In this document: in pieces, positions 17,547 to 25,034 of the stretch | Position numbering within the stretch: position 1 is the stretch's first letter | How the letters are laid out: the number at the start of each line of letters is the position of its first letter | Source of the DNA: Streptomyces globosus | GTDB lineage: Bacteria > Actinomycetota > Actinomycetes > Streptomycetales > Streptomycetaceae | Assembly (NCBI RefSeq): GCF_003325375.1 | Contig: NZ_CP030862.1 | Span: 5,399,501-5,463,500, forward strand | DNA: 64,000 nt | Reading direction: 5' to 3' | Position numbers and translations under genes: made by a program | The notes under the pieces: model-generated | What the model saw: the letters and a program-made list of their open reading frames with translations, nothing else | Told to the model about the DNA's origin: nothing | The model's database searches: none

Positions 17547-18383
17547 GTGAGCATCACGGCCAGACCGCAGGCGGACCGCGAGGCGGCGGGCCCGCTCGCC
17601 ACCGCCGACGAGATCTTCCGCACCCTCATGGGCCGCCACGCCCCGGACGCGGACGAACGTCCGGACGACAGGCTCATCCGCAGGATGCAGACCGGGCGGA
17701 CCCTCCTCGGCCTGGGCGGCGCCGTGTGGCTCGTCCTGGCCTACCCGCTCAGCTCGGGCCGGGAGGAGTTCGTCCTCGGAAAGGTCGTCGAGCTCGGCAT
17801 GGCCTGCGCCGTCCTGCTGGCCGGCAGCGTCCTCGGCATCACCGCCTTCCTCGCGGCCGGCACCCCGGACCGCCGCCGCTCCTTCGCCCGGCGGCTCTCG
17901 GGGCCGCTCATATGCATGCTGGCGCTCGCCCTGGGCCCCGCCCTCTTCTGGCTGGCCCTCTCCACCGTCAAGGGCGACCTCGTCGGCGAAGTGGAGCTGG
18001 TGAACTTCTACTCCTCGCTCCTGGGCCGCGGCATCCTCTGCTCCGTCCTCAGCTTCCTCACCCTCGTCATCGGCTGCCTGCTCGCCATCGCCGTGCTGAT
18101 CGTCTCCGTCCCGTACACGCTCGTCACGGCGTACGCCTGCGTGACCTCCTGCTTCCGCGCCTCGGACGTCCACCAGCTGCTCCCCGCGCTCCTCTCGCCC
18201 CTGCTCGTGTGGTCGCTCTTCGCCTTCCAGCTCTTCAACGGCCCCGACGTCGCCGCACCGCCGGAGGTGCTCTACACCTTCCTCCTCGGCGGCCCCCTCT
18301 CCGTGACCGCCCTTTCGGTCTGGGAGGTACGCCGGCTGCGCACCCGGTACGGGATCACCCTGCGCAGCGCCCTGGGCCGCTGA
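17547..18383 (+). CDS. Polytopic membrane protein divergent from the SPFH operon
   Basis: 278 residues, GTG start with GGGGGGA upstream. A hydrophilic N-terminus of about 50 residues (with DEIFRTLMGRHAPDADERPD) precedes about six hydrophobic segments, for example LLGLGGAVWLVLAYPL, ACAVLLAGSVLGITAFLAA, LICMLALALGPALFWLAL and FLTLVIGCLLAIAVLIVSV. I recognise no family. It shares its short control region, with two palindromes, with the SPFH/NAD-kinase-like operon, so the three genes may form one regulated unit. Confidence 0.8.
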   Translation: MSITARPQADREAAGPLATADEIFRTLMGRHAPDADERPDDRLIRRMQTGRTLLGLGGAVWLVLAYPLSSGREEFVLGKVVELGMACAVLLAGSVLGITAFLAAGTPDRRRSFARRLSGPLICMLALALGPALFWLALSTVKGDLVGEVELVNFYSSLLGRGILCSVLSFLTLVIGCLLAIAVLIVSVPYTLVTAYACVTSCFRASDVHQLLPALLSPLLVWSLFAFQLFNGPDVAAPPEVLYTFLLGGPLSVTALSVWEVRRLRTRYGITLRSALGR

Positions 18384-18459
18384 CCGACCGCGCCCGCACA
18401 GGGCCGCCCGCCGCACCGTCCGGGGTGCGCAGCCACCGCGCCCGTACCAGGGTGGAGGG

Positions 18460-19563
18460 GTGAGACGCCGACGCCAGGAGCCGGGCTGGCTGCGCGGGGC
18501 ACCCCCGCCGCGCTGGGCCCGCATCGCCCCCGCGGTCGCCCTGGTCGTGCTCGTGCTCGCCCAGCGCCTCACCCCGGCAGCAGAGATCGGCTTCTTCCTC
18601 GCCGGGCTGCCCCCCGTGGCCGCCTTCGCGTACGGCCCCGCCGGCACCGCCGTCTGCGCCGGCACCGCGCTCGCGGCGCTCGCCGTGCCGTCCGTCGCCG
18701 GCACCAACCCCCGCGGCTCCGACCTGGCGACCGTGGCCGCGATCGGCCTGCTCAGCGTGGTCATCGCCTGGGTGCGGCGAAGACGCGACACCCAGCTCGT
18801 CAACGTCCGCACCGTCGCCGAGGCCGCCCAGATGGCCGTCCTGCCGCCGGTGCCCCAGCGGGTGGGCCCCGTGCGCTGCGCCGGCCTGTACCGCGCCGCC
18901 CAGCGCGGCACGCTCGTCGGCGGCGACCTGTACGACGTACGGGCCGGGCCGTACGGAGTGCGCGCCCTCGTCGGGGACGTGCAGGGCCACGGCCTGGCCG
19001 CGGTCGGCACGGTCGCCGCGCTGCTCGGCGCCTTCCGCGAGGGCGTCCTCGACGACGCCGGGCTCGCCGCGATGGCCGCCCGCCTGGACCGCAGGCTCCT
19101 CGCGGACGCCGCCGGCACGGCCGACGCCCCGGCCGGGCAGCCCGAGCTGTTCGCCACCGCCCTGCTCCTGGAGTTCCCGCCCGGCCTCGACCTCGTACGC
19201 GTCGTCTCCTGCGGCCATCCCCCGGCCCTGCTGCTGCGCGGGATCCGGGTCGCCGAACTGGACGTCGACCCGGGGCCGCCGCTGGGCCTCGGCCTCACCA
19301 CGACGGCACCCCCATCCGTCGCGGACGTCCCGCTCCTGCCGGGCGACCGGCTGCTGGCCTACACCGACGGCGTCACCGAGGCCCGCGACGCGGGCGGCTC
19401 CTTCTACCCCCTCGCCACCCGCATTCCCGTCGTCGCCTCCCCGGGCCGGGTCCGCGACCCGGCCGGCCTGGTCGAAGCCCTCTGGCACGACCTGGTCGTC
19501 TTCACCCGGGGCGGCCCCCGCGACGACGTCGCCCTGCTGGCCCTCTGCGCCGCGGACGACTGA
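18460..19563 (+). CDS. Membrane-anchored PP2C (SpoIIE-type) serine phosphatase
   Basis: 367 residues, GTG 18460 with GGTGGAGG. The N-terminal ~110 residues have three to four membrane segments (IAPAVALVVLVLAQRL, IGFFLAGLPPVAAFAYGPAG, TVAAIGLLSVVIAWV). The cytosolic PP2C domain follows, with VGGDLYDV, VGDVQGHGLAAVGTV, SCGHPPALLL, LAYTDGVTEARD and a final RDDVALLAL, which supply the metal-binding aspartates. Family members reverse anti-sigma-factor-antagonist phosphorylation; the partner here is not known, although a kinase-type ATPase lies at 55 kb. Confidence 0.9.
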   Translation: MRRRRQEPGWLRGAPPPRWARIAPAVALVVLVLAQRLTPAAEIGFFLAGLPPVAAFAYGPAGTAVCAGTALAALAVPSVAGTNPRGSDLATVAAIGLLSVVIAWVRRRRDTQLVNVRTVAEAAQMAVLPPVPQRVGPVRCAGLYRAAQRGTLVGGDLYDVRAGPYGVRALVGDVQGHGLAAVGTVAALLGAFREGVLDDAGLAAMAARLDRRLLADAAGTADAPAGQPELFATALLLEFPPGLDLVRVVSCGHPPALLLRGIRVAELDVDPGPPLGLGLTTTAPPSVADVPLLPGDRLLAYTDGVTEARDAGGSFYPLATRIPVVASPGRVRDPAGLVEALWHDLVVFTRGGPRDDVALLALCAADD

Positions 19564-19628
19564 CCCGCGCCCCGGCCGGACGCCGGGCCGGCATCCGGCC
19601 GGGGCGCGGACACGGGGCGCCGGACGCG

Positions 19629-19886
19629 TCAGCCCGCGTTGCTCACGATGAACGCGCGCACCAGCTTGCAGGTGGTGTTCGACGGCCGGTGGATCCCCGT
19701 CCGGACCGCCATCGTGCGGATCTTGCGGTTCGTGGCGCGCCGGGCGTCGTACGTCCCGGAGTCGAGCAGGGATATCGCCAGCCGCATCGCCTTCAGCCGG
19801 CGGTTGTGGCTCTCGTACCACTCCCGGGGGAGACCCGCGGGAAGGGGCTTCTTCTTGACGGGCATCGGGGTCCTGGCAGTGGCCAT
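19629..19886 (-). CDS. Small basic protein of unknown function
   Basis: 85 residues with GGGAGG upstream of ATG 19886. It begins with a Lys/Pro-rich segment (MATARTPMPVKKKPLPAG), then REWYESHNRRLKAMRLAISL, SGTYDARRATNRKIRTMAVR and CKLVRAFIVSNAG. It is strongly basic, has one Cys and no membrane segment; nucleic-acid binding is possible. I recognise no domain. It is convergent with the PP2C gene. Confidence 0.7.
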   Translation of the reverse strand: MATARTPMPVKKKPLPAGLPREWYESHNRRLKAMRLAISLLDSGTYDARRATNRKIRTMAVRTGIHRPSNTTCKLVRAFIVSNAG

Positions 19887-19993
19887 CTACAGCCTCCCAA
19901 ACGGTAGTTGGCGTCCTGTCCTACTCCCTGAATTCTACCGGCGGGCACTGACAGAACCCCCTGGCCACACCCCCTCTGACTACCCTGGCGGCC

Positions 19994-20365
19994 ATGGAGA
20001 TCTGGATCAATCCCGCCTGCTCGAAGTGCCGCAGCGCCCTCACCCTGCTGGACGCGGAGGGCGCCGAATACACCGTCCGCCGCTACCTGGAGGACGTCCC
20101 GTCCGAAACCGAGATCCGCGAGGTCCTGACCCGCCTCGGCCTGGAGCCCTGGGACGTCACCCGCACCGCGGACCCCCTGGCAAGGGAAACCGGCGTACGG
20201 GACCTCCCCCGCGAGGCCACGGACGAAGCCCGCGCCCGCTGGATCACCCACCTGGCCACCCACCCGAAGCTGATCCAGCGCCCCATCATCACGGCAGACG
20301 ACGGCACGGCGGTCGTAGCCCGCTCGGAGGAATCGGTCCGCGAGGCCCTGGCACGGCGGGGATAG
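19994..20365 (+). CDS. ArsC/Spx/YffB family thioredoxin-fold reductase
   Basis: 123 residues starting MEIWINPACSKCRSALTLLD. The ArsC-like fold is shown by the N-terminal Cys pair (ACSKC), the middle block RRYLEDVPSETEIREVLTRL, and IQRPIITADDGTAVVARSEE near the C-terminus. Members reduce arsenate or act as Spx-like factors. No arsenite exporter or arsR gene is nearby, so a role in arsenic resistance is not supported by context. Confidence 0.85.
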   Translation: MEIWINPACSKCRSALTLLDAEGAEYTVRRYLEDVPSETEIREVLTRLGLEPWDVTRTADPLARETGVRDLPREATDEARARWITHLATHPKLIQRPIITADDGTAVVARSEESVREALARRG

Positions 20366-20469
20366 GCGGCGGGGGAGGGAGAAGAACGGAAGCCGACGGG
20401 ACGGGGTCGGGGGTGTGGCAGCGGGAGCGGGGTTCGGCGGTAGCCGATCGGTCCGCGGCGGAAGAGGGA

Positions 20470-20830
20470 CTGGGGGTGTCCCGGGCAGTTGATGGTGTCC
20501 GGGGCGTGCCGGTCCCTCAAGGGCGCGCCCTTCGGTCGCGTCGCTGCGCGATGGCCCTGGCGGGCCACCCTTGACCGACCGACCCGCCCCGGAGGCATTT
20601 TTTCTGCCGGGACGCCCCCAGGGGAACGGCCAGGGGGAGGGCGAGGCGTCAGGGGTCATCAGAGAGCCTCCTCCCCCGCCCCGCAGGCCCCCTTTCGCCC
20701 CACCGGCATCAGCAGACCCGCCGACGGAAGCCCAGTTGGCTCCGACGTGGCGAAATGATGTCCAGAGCATCATCCGCAGACGGGACCGCGCCGGATCGCT
20801 ACAGGGCGCCCCCGGCTCAGCGTCCGACGG
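20470..20830 (+). repeat. Left arm of a ~1-kb imperfect inverted repeat
   Basis: This arm matches the reverse complement of 21130-21496 over about 360 bp, including accggcatcagcagaccc, tccagagcatcat and the cloverleaf element. Identity looks above 80 percent by eye. The two arms flank about 300 bp of tandem repeats. No convincing gene is present in 20366-21668; open frames crossing it have no recognisable protein features. Confidence 0.9.
20499..20592 (+). repeat. Cloverleaf-foldable element, left copy
   Basis: A 94-nt unit. The outer 25-nt arms (ccggggcgtgcc... and ...acccgccccgg) pair at about 21 positions. Inside are TCGCG/CGCGA and TGGCCC/GGGCCA hairpins and a GGGCGCGCCC palindrome. The sequence is the same family as 21373-21465 in opposite orientation. 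Confidence 0.8.
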
Positions 20831-20980
20831 CCGTCAGGGGCCGGCCAGCGCAGCAGATCGCTACGTGCGCACCCTCGGCTCAGCGACCGACGGCCGTCAG
20901 GGGCCGGGCGGCGCGACAGATCGCTACAGGGGCGCCCTCGGCTCAGCGACCGGCGGCCGTCAGGGGCAGCGAAGCGCCCC
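20794..20980 (+). repeat. Three direct repeats of 62-63 bp
   Basis: The segment gatcgctac...ctcggctcagcg...gacggccgtcagggg starts at 20794, 20856 and 20919. Inverted, more diverged copies lie at about 21070-21170 (gcacgtagcgatcc occurs twice there). Confidence 0.85.
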
Positions 20981-21129
20981 GCCCGCTCCCCACTCCTCCT
21001 ATATAGACGTCTGGCGGCAGGACGAGCGCATCCGCCCCGCCAACCGCCATGATCGGGCGATCCGGCGGTCAGCTGCCGAGCCGACGGCGCGCACGTAGCG
21101 ATCCGCCGCGCCGCCCCGGCCCCCGACCG

Positions 21130-21496
21130 CCGCCAGACGCTGAGCCGAGGGCGCGCACGTAGCGATCCGGTGCGGGGGTCCTGTGTCTGGATGATGCTCT
21201 GGACGTCGTTTCCCGACGTCACAGCCAACCGGGCTCCCGTCGGCGGGTCTGCTGATGCCGGTGGGACGGGATGCGGCGGCCGGGGCGGGAGGGCAACGGC
21301 TCTGATCCGCCCGGTAGGTGACGGTCCCTCCAGGCCGTTCCCCTGGGGGCTTCCCGGCAGCTTGTTGGCATTCCGGGGCGGGCCGTCCTGTCAAGGGTGG
21401 CCCGAAGGGCCATCGCGCAGCGACGCGCCCAACGGGCGCGCCCTTTACAGGACGGCCCGCCCCGGAAGGACAATCGGCTGCCGGGACACCCCCGGC
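21130..21496 (-). repeat. Right arm of the ~1-kb imperfect inverted repeat
   Basis: Reverse complement partner of 20470-20830. Short matches may extend a little further on each side (cgaccccg...gtcggct near 20395 and 21505). The arm also contains a local hairpin GACGTCG-TTTCC-CGACGTC near 21203-21221. Confidence 0.9.
21373..21465 (-). repeat. Cloverleaf-foldable element, right copy
   Basis: A 93-nt unit with 25-nt outer arms (21373-21397 and 21441-21465) that pair with only one mismatch. Between them lie three hairpins: TGGCCC-GAA-GGGCCA, CGCG-CAGCGA-CGCG and CGCGCCC-AAC-GGGCGCG. Reading either strand gives the same fold, so it could act as DNA or RNA structure. Confidence 0.85.
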
Positions 21497-21558
21497 ACCA
21501 ACCGACCCCGAGTCGTCGGCTCCCGCTCGCCCACCGCCCCGGCGCCCGCCGACCCGCC

Positions 21559-21658
21559 CGCGCGGCTCACGCCGGCCCCCGCACCCGCCGTCGCCTTCCG
21601 TCGCCCCTCGCGCGGCTCACGCCGGCCCCCGCCCCGCCGTCGCCCCTCCGGCCCCGGC
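21559..21658 (+). repeat. Two 50-bp direct repeats
   Basis: The segment cgcgcggctcacgccggccc occurs at about 21559 and 21609 with similar flanks, directly after the oxidoreductase stop codon of the minus-strand gene. No function is evident. Confidence 0.75.
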
Positions 21659-21668
21659 CCGCAGGCCC

Positions 21669-22616
21669 CTACTCCCCCAGCCGCTGCTCCGCCTCGGCCA
21701 GGATCTCCGTCAGCCGGGCCCCGAACCCCGCATCGCACGCATCCGGCGTGCCCGTGCGGGCTGCCGTCAGCAGTGCGTCCACGGCTCGGCCGTAAGCGCC
21801 CGGCACGTCCGTCCAGTTGGGCAGCGCGTGGACGCCCTCCGCGCCGCGGAGTTCCAGGCCGACCCCCGCGGCCGCGACCGGGGCGCCCAGGCTGAGGACC
21901 GCGGTGCTGGCCGCGCCGGAGGCATGGCGCAGTGCCAGTTGGACCACGTCGGACGGTCCGCGCGCCGCCGTGACGGCGGTGACGTCGCCCAGGACCGGGA
22001 TCAGGACGGACAGGACGTGCGGGCCGACGTCCCACAGCCCTCCCTTGTCCTTCCGCCACGGCGAGTCCGCGTACGCGCTGGGCGCGCCGTCCGGCGGGAA
22101 GACGGCACCCAGCCAGTGCGCGGCCCCGGTGAACCACCCGGTACGGCCGGTCTGCTCGCGCACCCAGGCGGCAGCCGGCTCGGCGAAGCGAAGGGTGAGG
22201 AAGACGACGGAGGCGACGCCGTGCCGGTCGGCGGCGTCGGCGACGGCGCGCGCGTCGGCGACGGTCGTGGCGACGGGCTTGTCGAGCAGCAGGTGGCAGC
22301 CGGCCGCGGCGGCGCGGACGGCAAGGGGGGCTTGGATGTCGGGCGGGAGGGCGAAGGCGGCGATGTCGCAGTCGGCGAAGAGCGCGTCGGGATCGTCGTA
22401 CACCTTCACGCCGTACGTGTCGGCGAGCTCGGCGGCGGCTTCGGGCCGGCGGCCCCAGACGCCGGCGAAGTCGGTGCCCGCGTGGGCGGCGAGGGCGGGG
22501 GCGTGGGTGCGGTGCGCCCAGGGGCCGGTGCCCAGCAGGCCGACACGGGGGCGAACGGGCGGAGGGGTGGGGTCCGCGGGGTCGCCTGCGGCGATCAAAT
22601 CGTACGAAATGCTCAC
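21669..22616 (-). CDS. Gfo/Idh/MocA family oxidoreductase
   Basis: 315 residues, GTG 22616. The N-terminal Rossmann domain begins RPRVGLLGTGPWAHRTHAPA and includes the hallmark LLLDKPVATTVADARA (the EKP-like motif, here DKP). The C-terminal half contains GGLWDVGPHVLSVLIPVLGD, the usual position of the catalytic His. The enzyme probably oxidises or reduces a sugar or related substrate with NAD(P). It is divergent from glnII and shares a control region with it, but a nitrogen-related role is not shown. Confidence 0.9.
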   Translation of the reverse strand: MSISYDLIAAGDPADPTPPPVRPRVGLLGTGPWAHRTHAPALAAHAGTDFAGVWGRRPEAAAELADTYGVKVYDDPDALFADCDIAAFALPPDIQAPLAVRAAAAGCHLLLDKPVATTVADARAVADAADRHGVASVVFLTLRFAEPAAAWVREQTGRTGWFTGAAHWLGAVFPPDGAPSAYADSPWRKDKGGLWDVGPHVLSVLIPVLGDVTAVTAARGPSDVVQLALRHASGAASTAVLSLGAPVAAAGVGLELRGAEGVHALPNWTDVPGAYGRAVDALLTAARTGTPDACDAGFGARLTEILAEAEQRLGE

Positions 22617-22693
22617 CCGGCCAGTGTGCCGCACCCGGGCGGCGGCACGGCGCGCGACCCGCACAAGCGGTCCGGCCAGGGGCGTAAACGCCG

Positions 22694-22731
22694 GTAACAC
22701 GGGGTTCACAACAGGGCAACGGCCGGGAAAT
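22694..22731 (+). promoter_or_regulatory. GlnR operator of glnII
   Basis: GTAAC-N6-TTCAC-N6-GCAAC-N6-GAAAT, with exact 6-nt spacers and the same 38-bp span as the glnA operator. The second box (TTCAC) is the least conserved. It ends 123 bp before the glnII start codon, so family knowledge supports GlnR activation of glnII. Confidence 0.85.
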
Positions 22732-22854
22732 CGCGACCCGGCACGCTGCGGTCTGAACCACAGCACAGAGCAGCACGCAGATCGCAGCACCCCGCACCAC
22801 CCCCGCAGCCCCCGCCGGGTCTGCGCCGGAGCGACGCACCGAAGGATGGGTCCC

Positions 22855-23874
22855 GTGAGCTACAAGGCCGAGTACATCTGGATCGACGGCACCGAGCCGA
22901 CGGCGAAGCTGCGCTCCAAGACGAAGATCCTCGCGGACGGCGCCGAGCTGCCGGTCTGGGGCTTCGACGGGTCGAGCACGAACCAGGCCGAGGGCCACGC
23001 GTCCGACCGTGTGCTCCAGCCGGTGTTCTCCTGCCCGGACCCGATCCGCGGCGGGAGCAACGTCCTGGTGCTGTGCGAGGTCCTGAACATCGACATGACC
23101 CCGCACGAGTCGAACACCCGCGCCCTGCTCCGCCCGGTCGCCGAGAAGTACGCGGCCCAGGAGCCGATCTTCGGCATCGAGCAGGAGTACACCTTCTTCG
23201 ACGGCCAGCGCCCGCTCGGCTTCCCGGTCGGCGGCTTCCCCGCCGCGCAGGGCGGCTACTACTGCGGTGTCGGCTCGGACGAGATCTTCGGCCGCGACAT
23301 CGTCGAGAAGCACCTCGACCACTGCCTGGCGGCGGGCCTGGACATCTCCGGCATCAACGCCGAGGTGATGCCCGGCCAGTGGGAGTTCCAGGTGGGCCCG
23401 CTCGGCCCGCTGGAGGTCGCGGACCAGCTGTGGGTGGCACGCTGGCTGCTGTACCGGACCGCGGAGGACTTCAACGTCTCGGCGACGCTGAACCCGAAGC
23501 CGGTGAAGGGCGACTGGAACGGTGCGGGCGCGCACACGAACTTCTCCACGAAGGCGATGCGCGAGGACTACCGTGCGATCGTTTCCGCCTGTGAGGCGCT
23601 GGGCGAGGGCAGCAAGCCGCTCGACCACGTGAAGAACTACGGCGCCGGCATCGACGAGCGCCTGACGGGCCTCCACGAGACGGCCCCGTGGAACGAGTTC
23701 AGCTACGGCGTCTCCGACCGCGGCGCGTCGGTGCGCATCCCGTGGCAGGTGGAGAAGGACGGCAAGGGCTACATCGAGGACCGGCGCCCGAACGCCAACG
23801 TGGACCCGTACGTGGTGACCCGCCTGATCACGGACACCTGCTGCGCCGGCCTGGAGAAGGACGGCCTGGTCTGA
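22855..23874 (+). CDS. glnII: Glutamine synthetase type II (eukaryotic-like)
   Basis: 339 residues, GTG 22855 with GAAGGA upstream; the open frame runs further upstream but family members begin with YKAEYIWIDG. Signatures are PVWGFDGSSTNQAEGH, the metal-binding FGIEQEYTFF, PGQWEFQVGP, GAGAHTNFSTKAMR and DRRPNANVDPYVVTRLI. GSII is an octa- or decameric heat-labile enzyme without the adenylylation loop, a second ammonia-assimilation enzyme typical of Streptomyces and rhizobia. A GlnR operator and a terminator flank it. Confidence 0.97.
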   Translation: MSYKAEYIWIDGTEPTAKLRSKTKILADGAELPVWGFDGSSTNQAEGHASDRVLQPVFSCPDPIRGGSNVLVLCEVLNIDMTPHESNTRALLRPVAEKYAAQEPIFGIEQEYTFFDGQRPLGFPVGGFPAAQGGYYCGVGSDEIFGRDIVEKHLDHCLAAGLDISGINAEVMPGQWEFQVGPLGPLEVADQLWVARWLLYRTAEDFNVSATLNPKPVKGDWNGAGAHTNFSTKAMREDYRAIVSACEALGEGSKPLDHVKNYGAGIDERLTGLHETAPWNEFSYGVSDRGASVRIPWQVEKDGKGYIEDRRPNANVDPYVVTRLITDTCCAGLEKDGLV

Positions 23875-23914
23875 CCGGCCCCGCCCCAGCCCGTCGGCCG
23901 GCCCGCCGGCCGAC

Positions 23915-23956
23915 GCGAACGCCCGCCGAACCCCCCGGGGTGCGGCGGGCGTTCGC
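23915..23956 (+). terminator. Terminator of glnII
   Basis: A perfect 14-bp stem (GCGAACGCCCGCCG with its complement at 23943-23956) and 14-nt loop, 40 bp after the glnII stop codon. Confidence 0.8.
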
Positions 23957-24075
23957 CGTTGCCCGGGGCGGCCCCACACCCCCGCCATCCCACCCGGTTT
24001 GCCGAATATGGGATTCCGCTCCACGAAGTGGGACGCATCCTGCCCGGCCCTAGGCTCATCTGCTTCAATGGGCCC

Positions 24076-24195
24076 ATGGCCAGCCACTCGCACACCTCGA
24101 CCGGTCGCAGCGACCTCGAGCCGTTCTGGCCCTCCCGTCAGGACCACGATTTCGACCGGGTGTGTTGCCGCGCGGTGAACGCGCCGGCCCTTTAA
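24076..24195 (+). CDS. Candidate short leader ORF upstream of the winged-helix gene
   Basis: A 39-residue reading frame starting MASHSHTSTGRSDLEPFWPS and ending RVCCRAVNAPAL. It is Ser/His rich at the start and has a Cys-Cys-Arg motif near its end. It lies 114 bp before the winged-helix gene. Upstream, TCCAC-GAA-GTGGGA near 24022-24036 could be a regulatory palindrome. The layout resembles leader-peptide regulation, but no ribosome binding site is clear and I cannot verify conservation. Confidence 0.4.
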   Translation: MASHSHTSTGRSDLEPFWPSRQDHDFDRVCCRAVNAPAL

Positions 24196-24309
24196 AGCCT
24201 TCCGGGACCGCCCTGAGCGGCTGCCCTGCCCGAGGCCTTCGGTCTGCGCGCGGAACGAGGACGTACGCACGTCTCCTGCCGACCACTCGCGCGAAAGAGC
24301 CGACCACCC

Positions 24310-24960
24310 ATGTCCCAGAGCCGTTCCCTGACGCCCGCCGCATCCGCTGCCTCCGCCGGATCCGCTGCGACCGCCGCATCCGCCCGCTCCGCTGCGACCG
24401 CCGCCGCCCCCGACCTCCCGCCGCCCGGTGCGCGCCACCGGCTGAGGGCCGTTTCCGCCGGCGAGCCGGTCGACGTGGCCGGCCTGCTCCCGCCCGGCAC
24501 CACCTGGCTGCCGGCTCCGCAGCACGCGCTGCCGGTGCTGCCGGGCCGGCCGCCGATGGTCGGTTACCTGGTGCTGGTGCCGGCCGACCGGCAGCCGGTC
24601 GCGTTCACCCCGCAGTCCGCCGCCCCCGCCACCGCCCCGGCCGCCCCGGCCGCCCCGGCCCCCTCTCCCACCCCACACGACGGCCTCGTCCGCATCGACC
24701 CGGCGCGGCGCACCGCCGAGGTCGGGGGGCGCGTACTCGACCTGACGTACCTGGAGTTCGAGCTGCTGGCGCACCTGGTGGCGCACCCGCACCGCGTGCA
24801 CACGCGGGACCAGCTGGTGACGACGGTGTGGGGGTACGGCCACGTCGGCGACGGCCGGACCGTCGACGTGCACGTCGCCCGGCTGCGCCGCAAGCTGGGC
24901 GCCGCCCACCGGGGCGCGATCCAGACGGTGCGCCGCGTCGGCTACAGGTACGCCCCCTGA
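24310..24960 (+). CDS. Winged-helix DNA-binding protein (OmpR/PhoB-type effector domain)
   Basis: 216 residues. The N-terminal half is Ala/Pro-rich and low in complexity, with no receiver domain. The C-terminal ~95 residues are a Trans_reg_C winged helix: VRIDPARRTAEVGGRVLDLT, YLEFELLAHLVAHPHRV, TRDQLVTTVWGYGHVGDGRT, VDVHVARLRRKLG and TVRRVGYRYAP. It is therefore an orphan regulator that lacks the usual phosphorylation domain; no sensor kinase lies nearby. Confidence 0.88.
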   Translation: MSQSRSLTPAASAASAGSAATAASARSAATAAAPDLPPPGARHRLRAVSAGEPVDVAGLLPPGTTWLPAPQHALPVLPGRPPMVGYLVLVPADRQPVAFTPQSAAPATAPAAPAAPAPSPTPHDGLVRIDPARRTAEVGGRVLDLTYLEFELLAHLVAHPHRVHTRDQLVTTVWGYGHVGDGRTVDVHVARLRRKLGAAHRGAIQTVRRVGYRYAP

Positions 24961-24978
24961 CCCTCCGCTGACGGCAGC

Positions 24979-25011
24979 GGGCCCGTACTCCCCCCTGTGG
25001 AGTACGGGCCC
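24979..25011. terminator. Bidirectional terminator
   Basis: GGGCCCGTACTCC and its complement at 24999-25011 form a perfect 13-bp stem with a 7-nt loop between the convergent winged-helix and PepSY genes. Confidence 0.85.
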
Positions 25012-25034
25012 ACACGGTGCCGGGGCGGCCGGGC

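Noticed and set aside
14489..17677. A single 1062-codon minus-strand frame spanning epimerase, NAD-kinase-like and SPFH genes.
   Set aside because: Only its last 301 codons are a real protein; the rest is out of frame with two well-supported genes.
20571..21228. Open frames on both strands through the inverted repeat, with a repeated PSAQRPTAVRGR pattern.
   Set aside because: Both strands give equally poor repetitive proteins explained by the 62-63-bp DNA repeats; no ribosome binding site or recognisable fold.
20470..21496. A CRISPR array as explanation of the short repeats.
   Set aside because: Only three direct units of 62-63 bp with no unique spacers between short repeats, and no cas genes nearby.
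21817..22854. A long upstream extension of the glnII frame.
   Set aside because: It is antisense to the Gfo/Idh/MocA gene and crosses the GlnR operator; GSII proteins start at YKAEYIWIDG.
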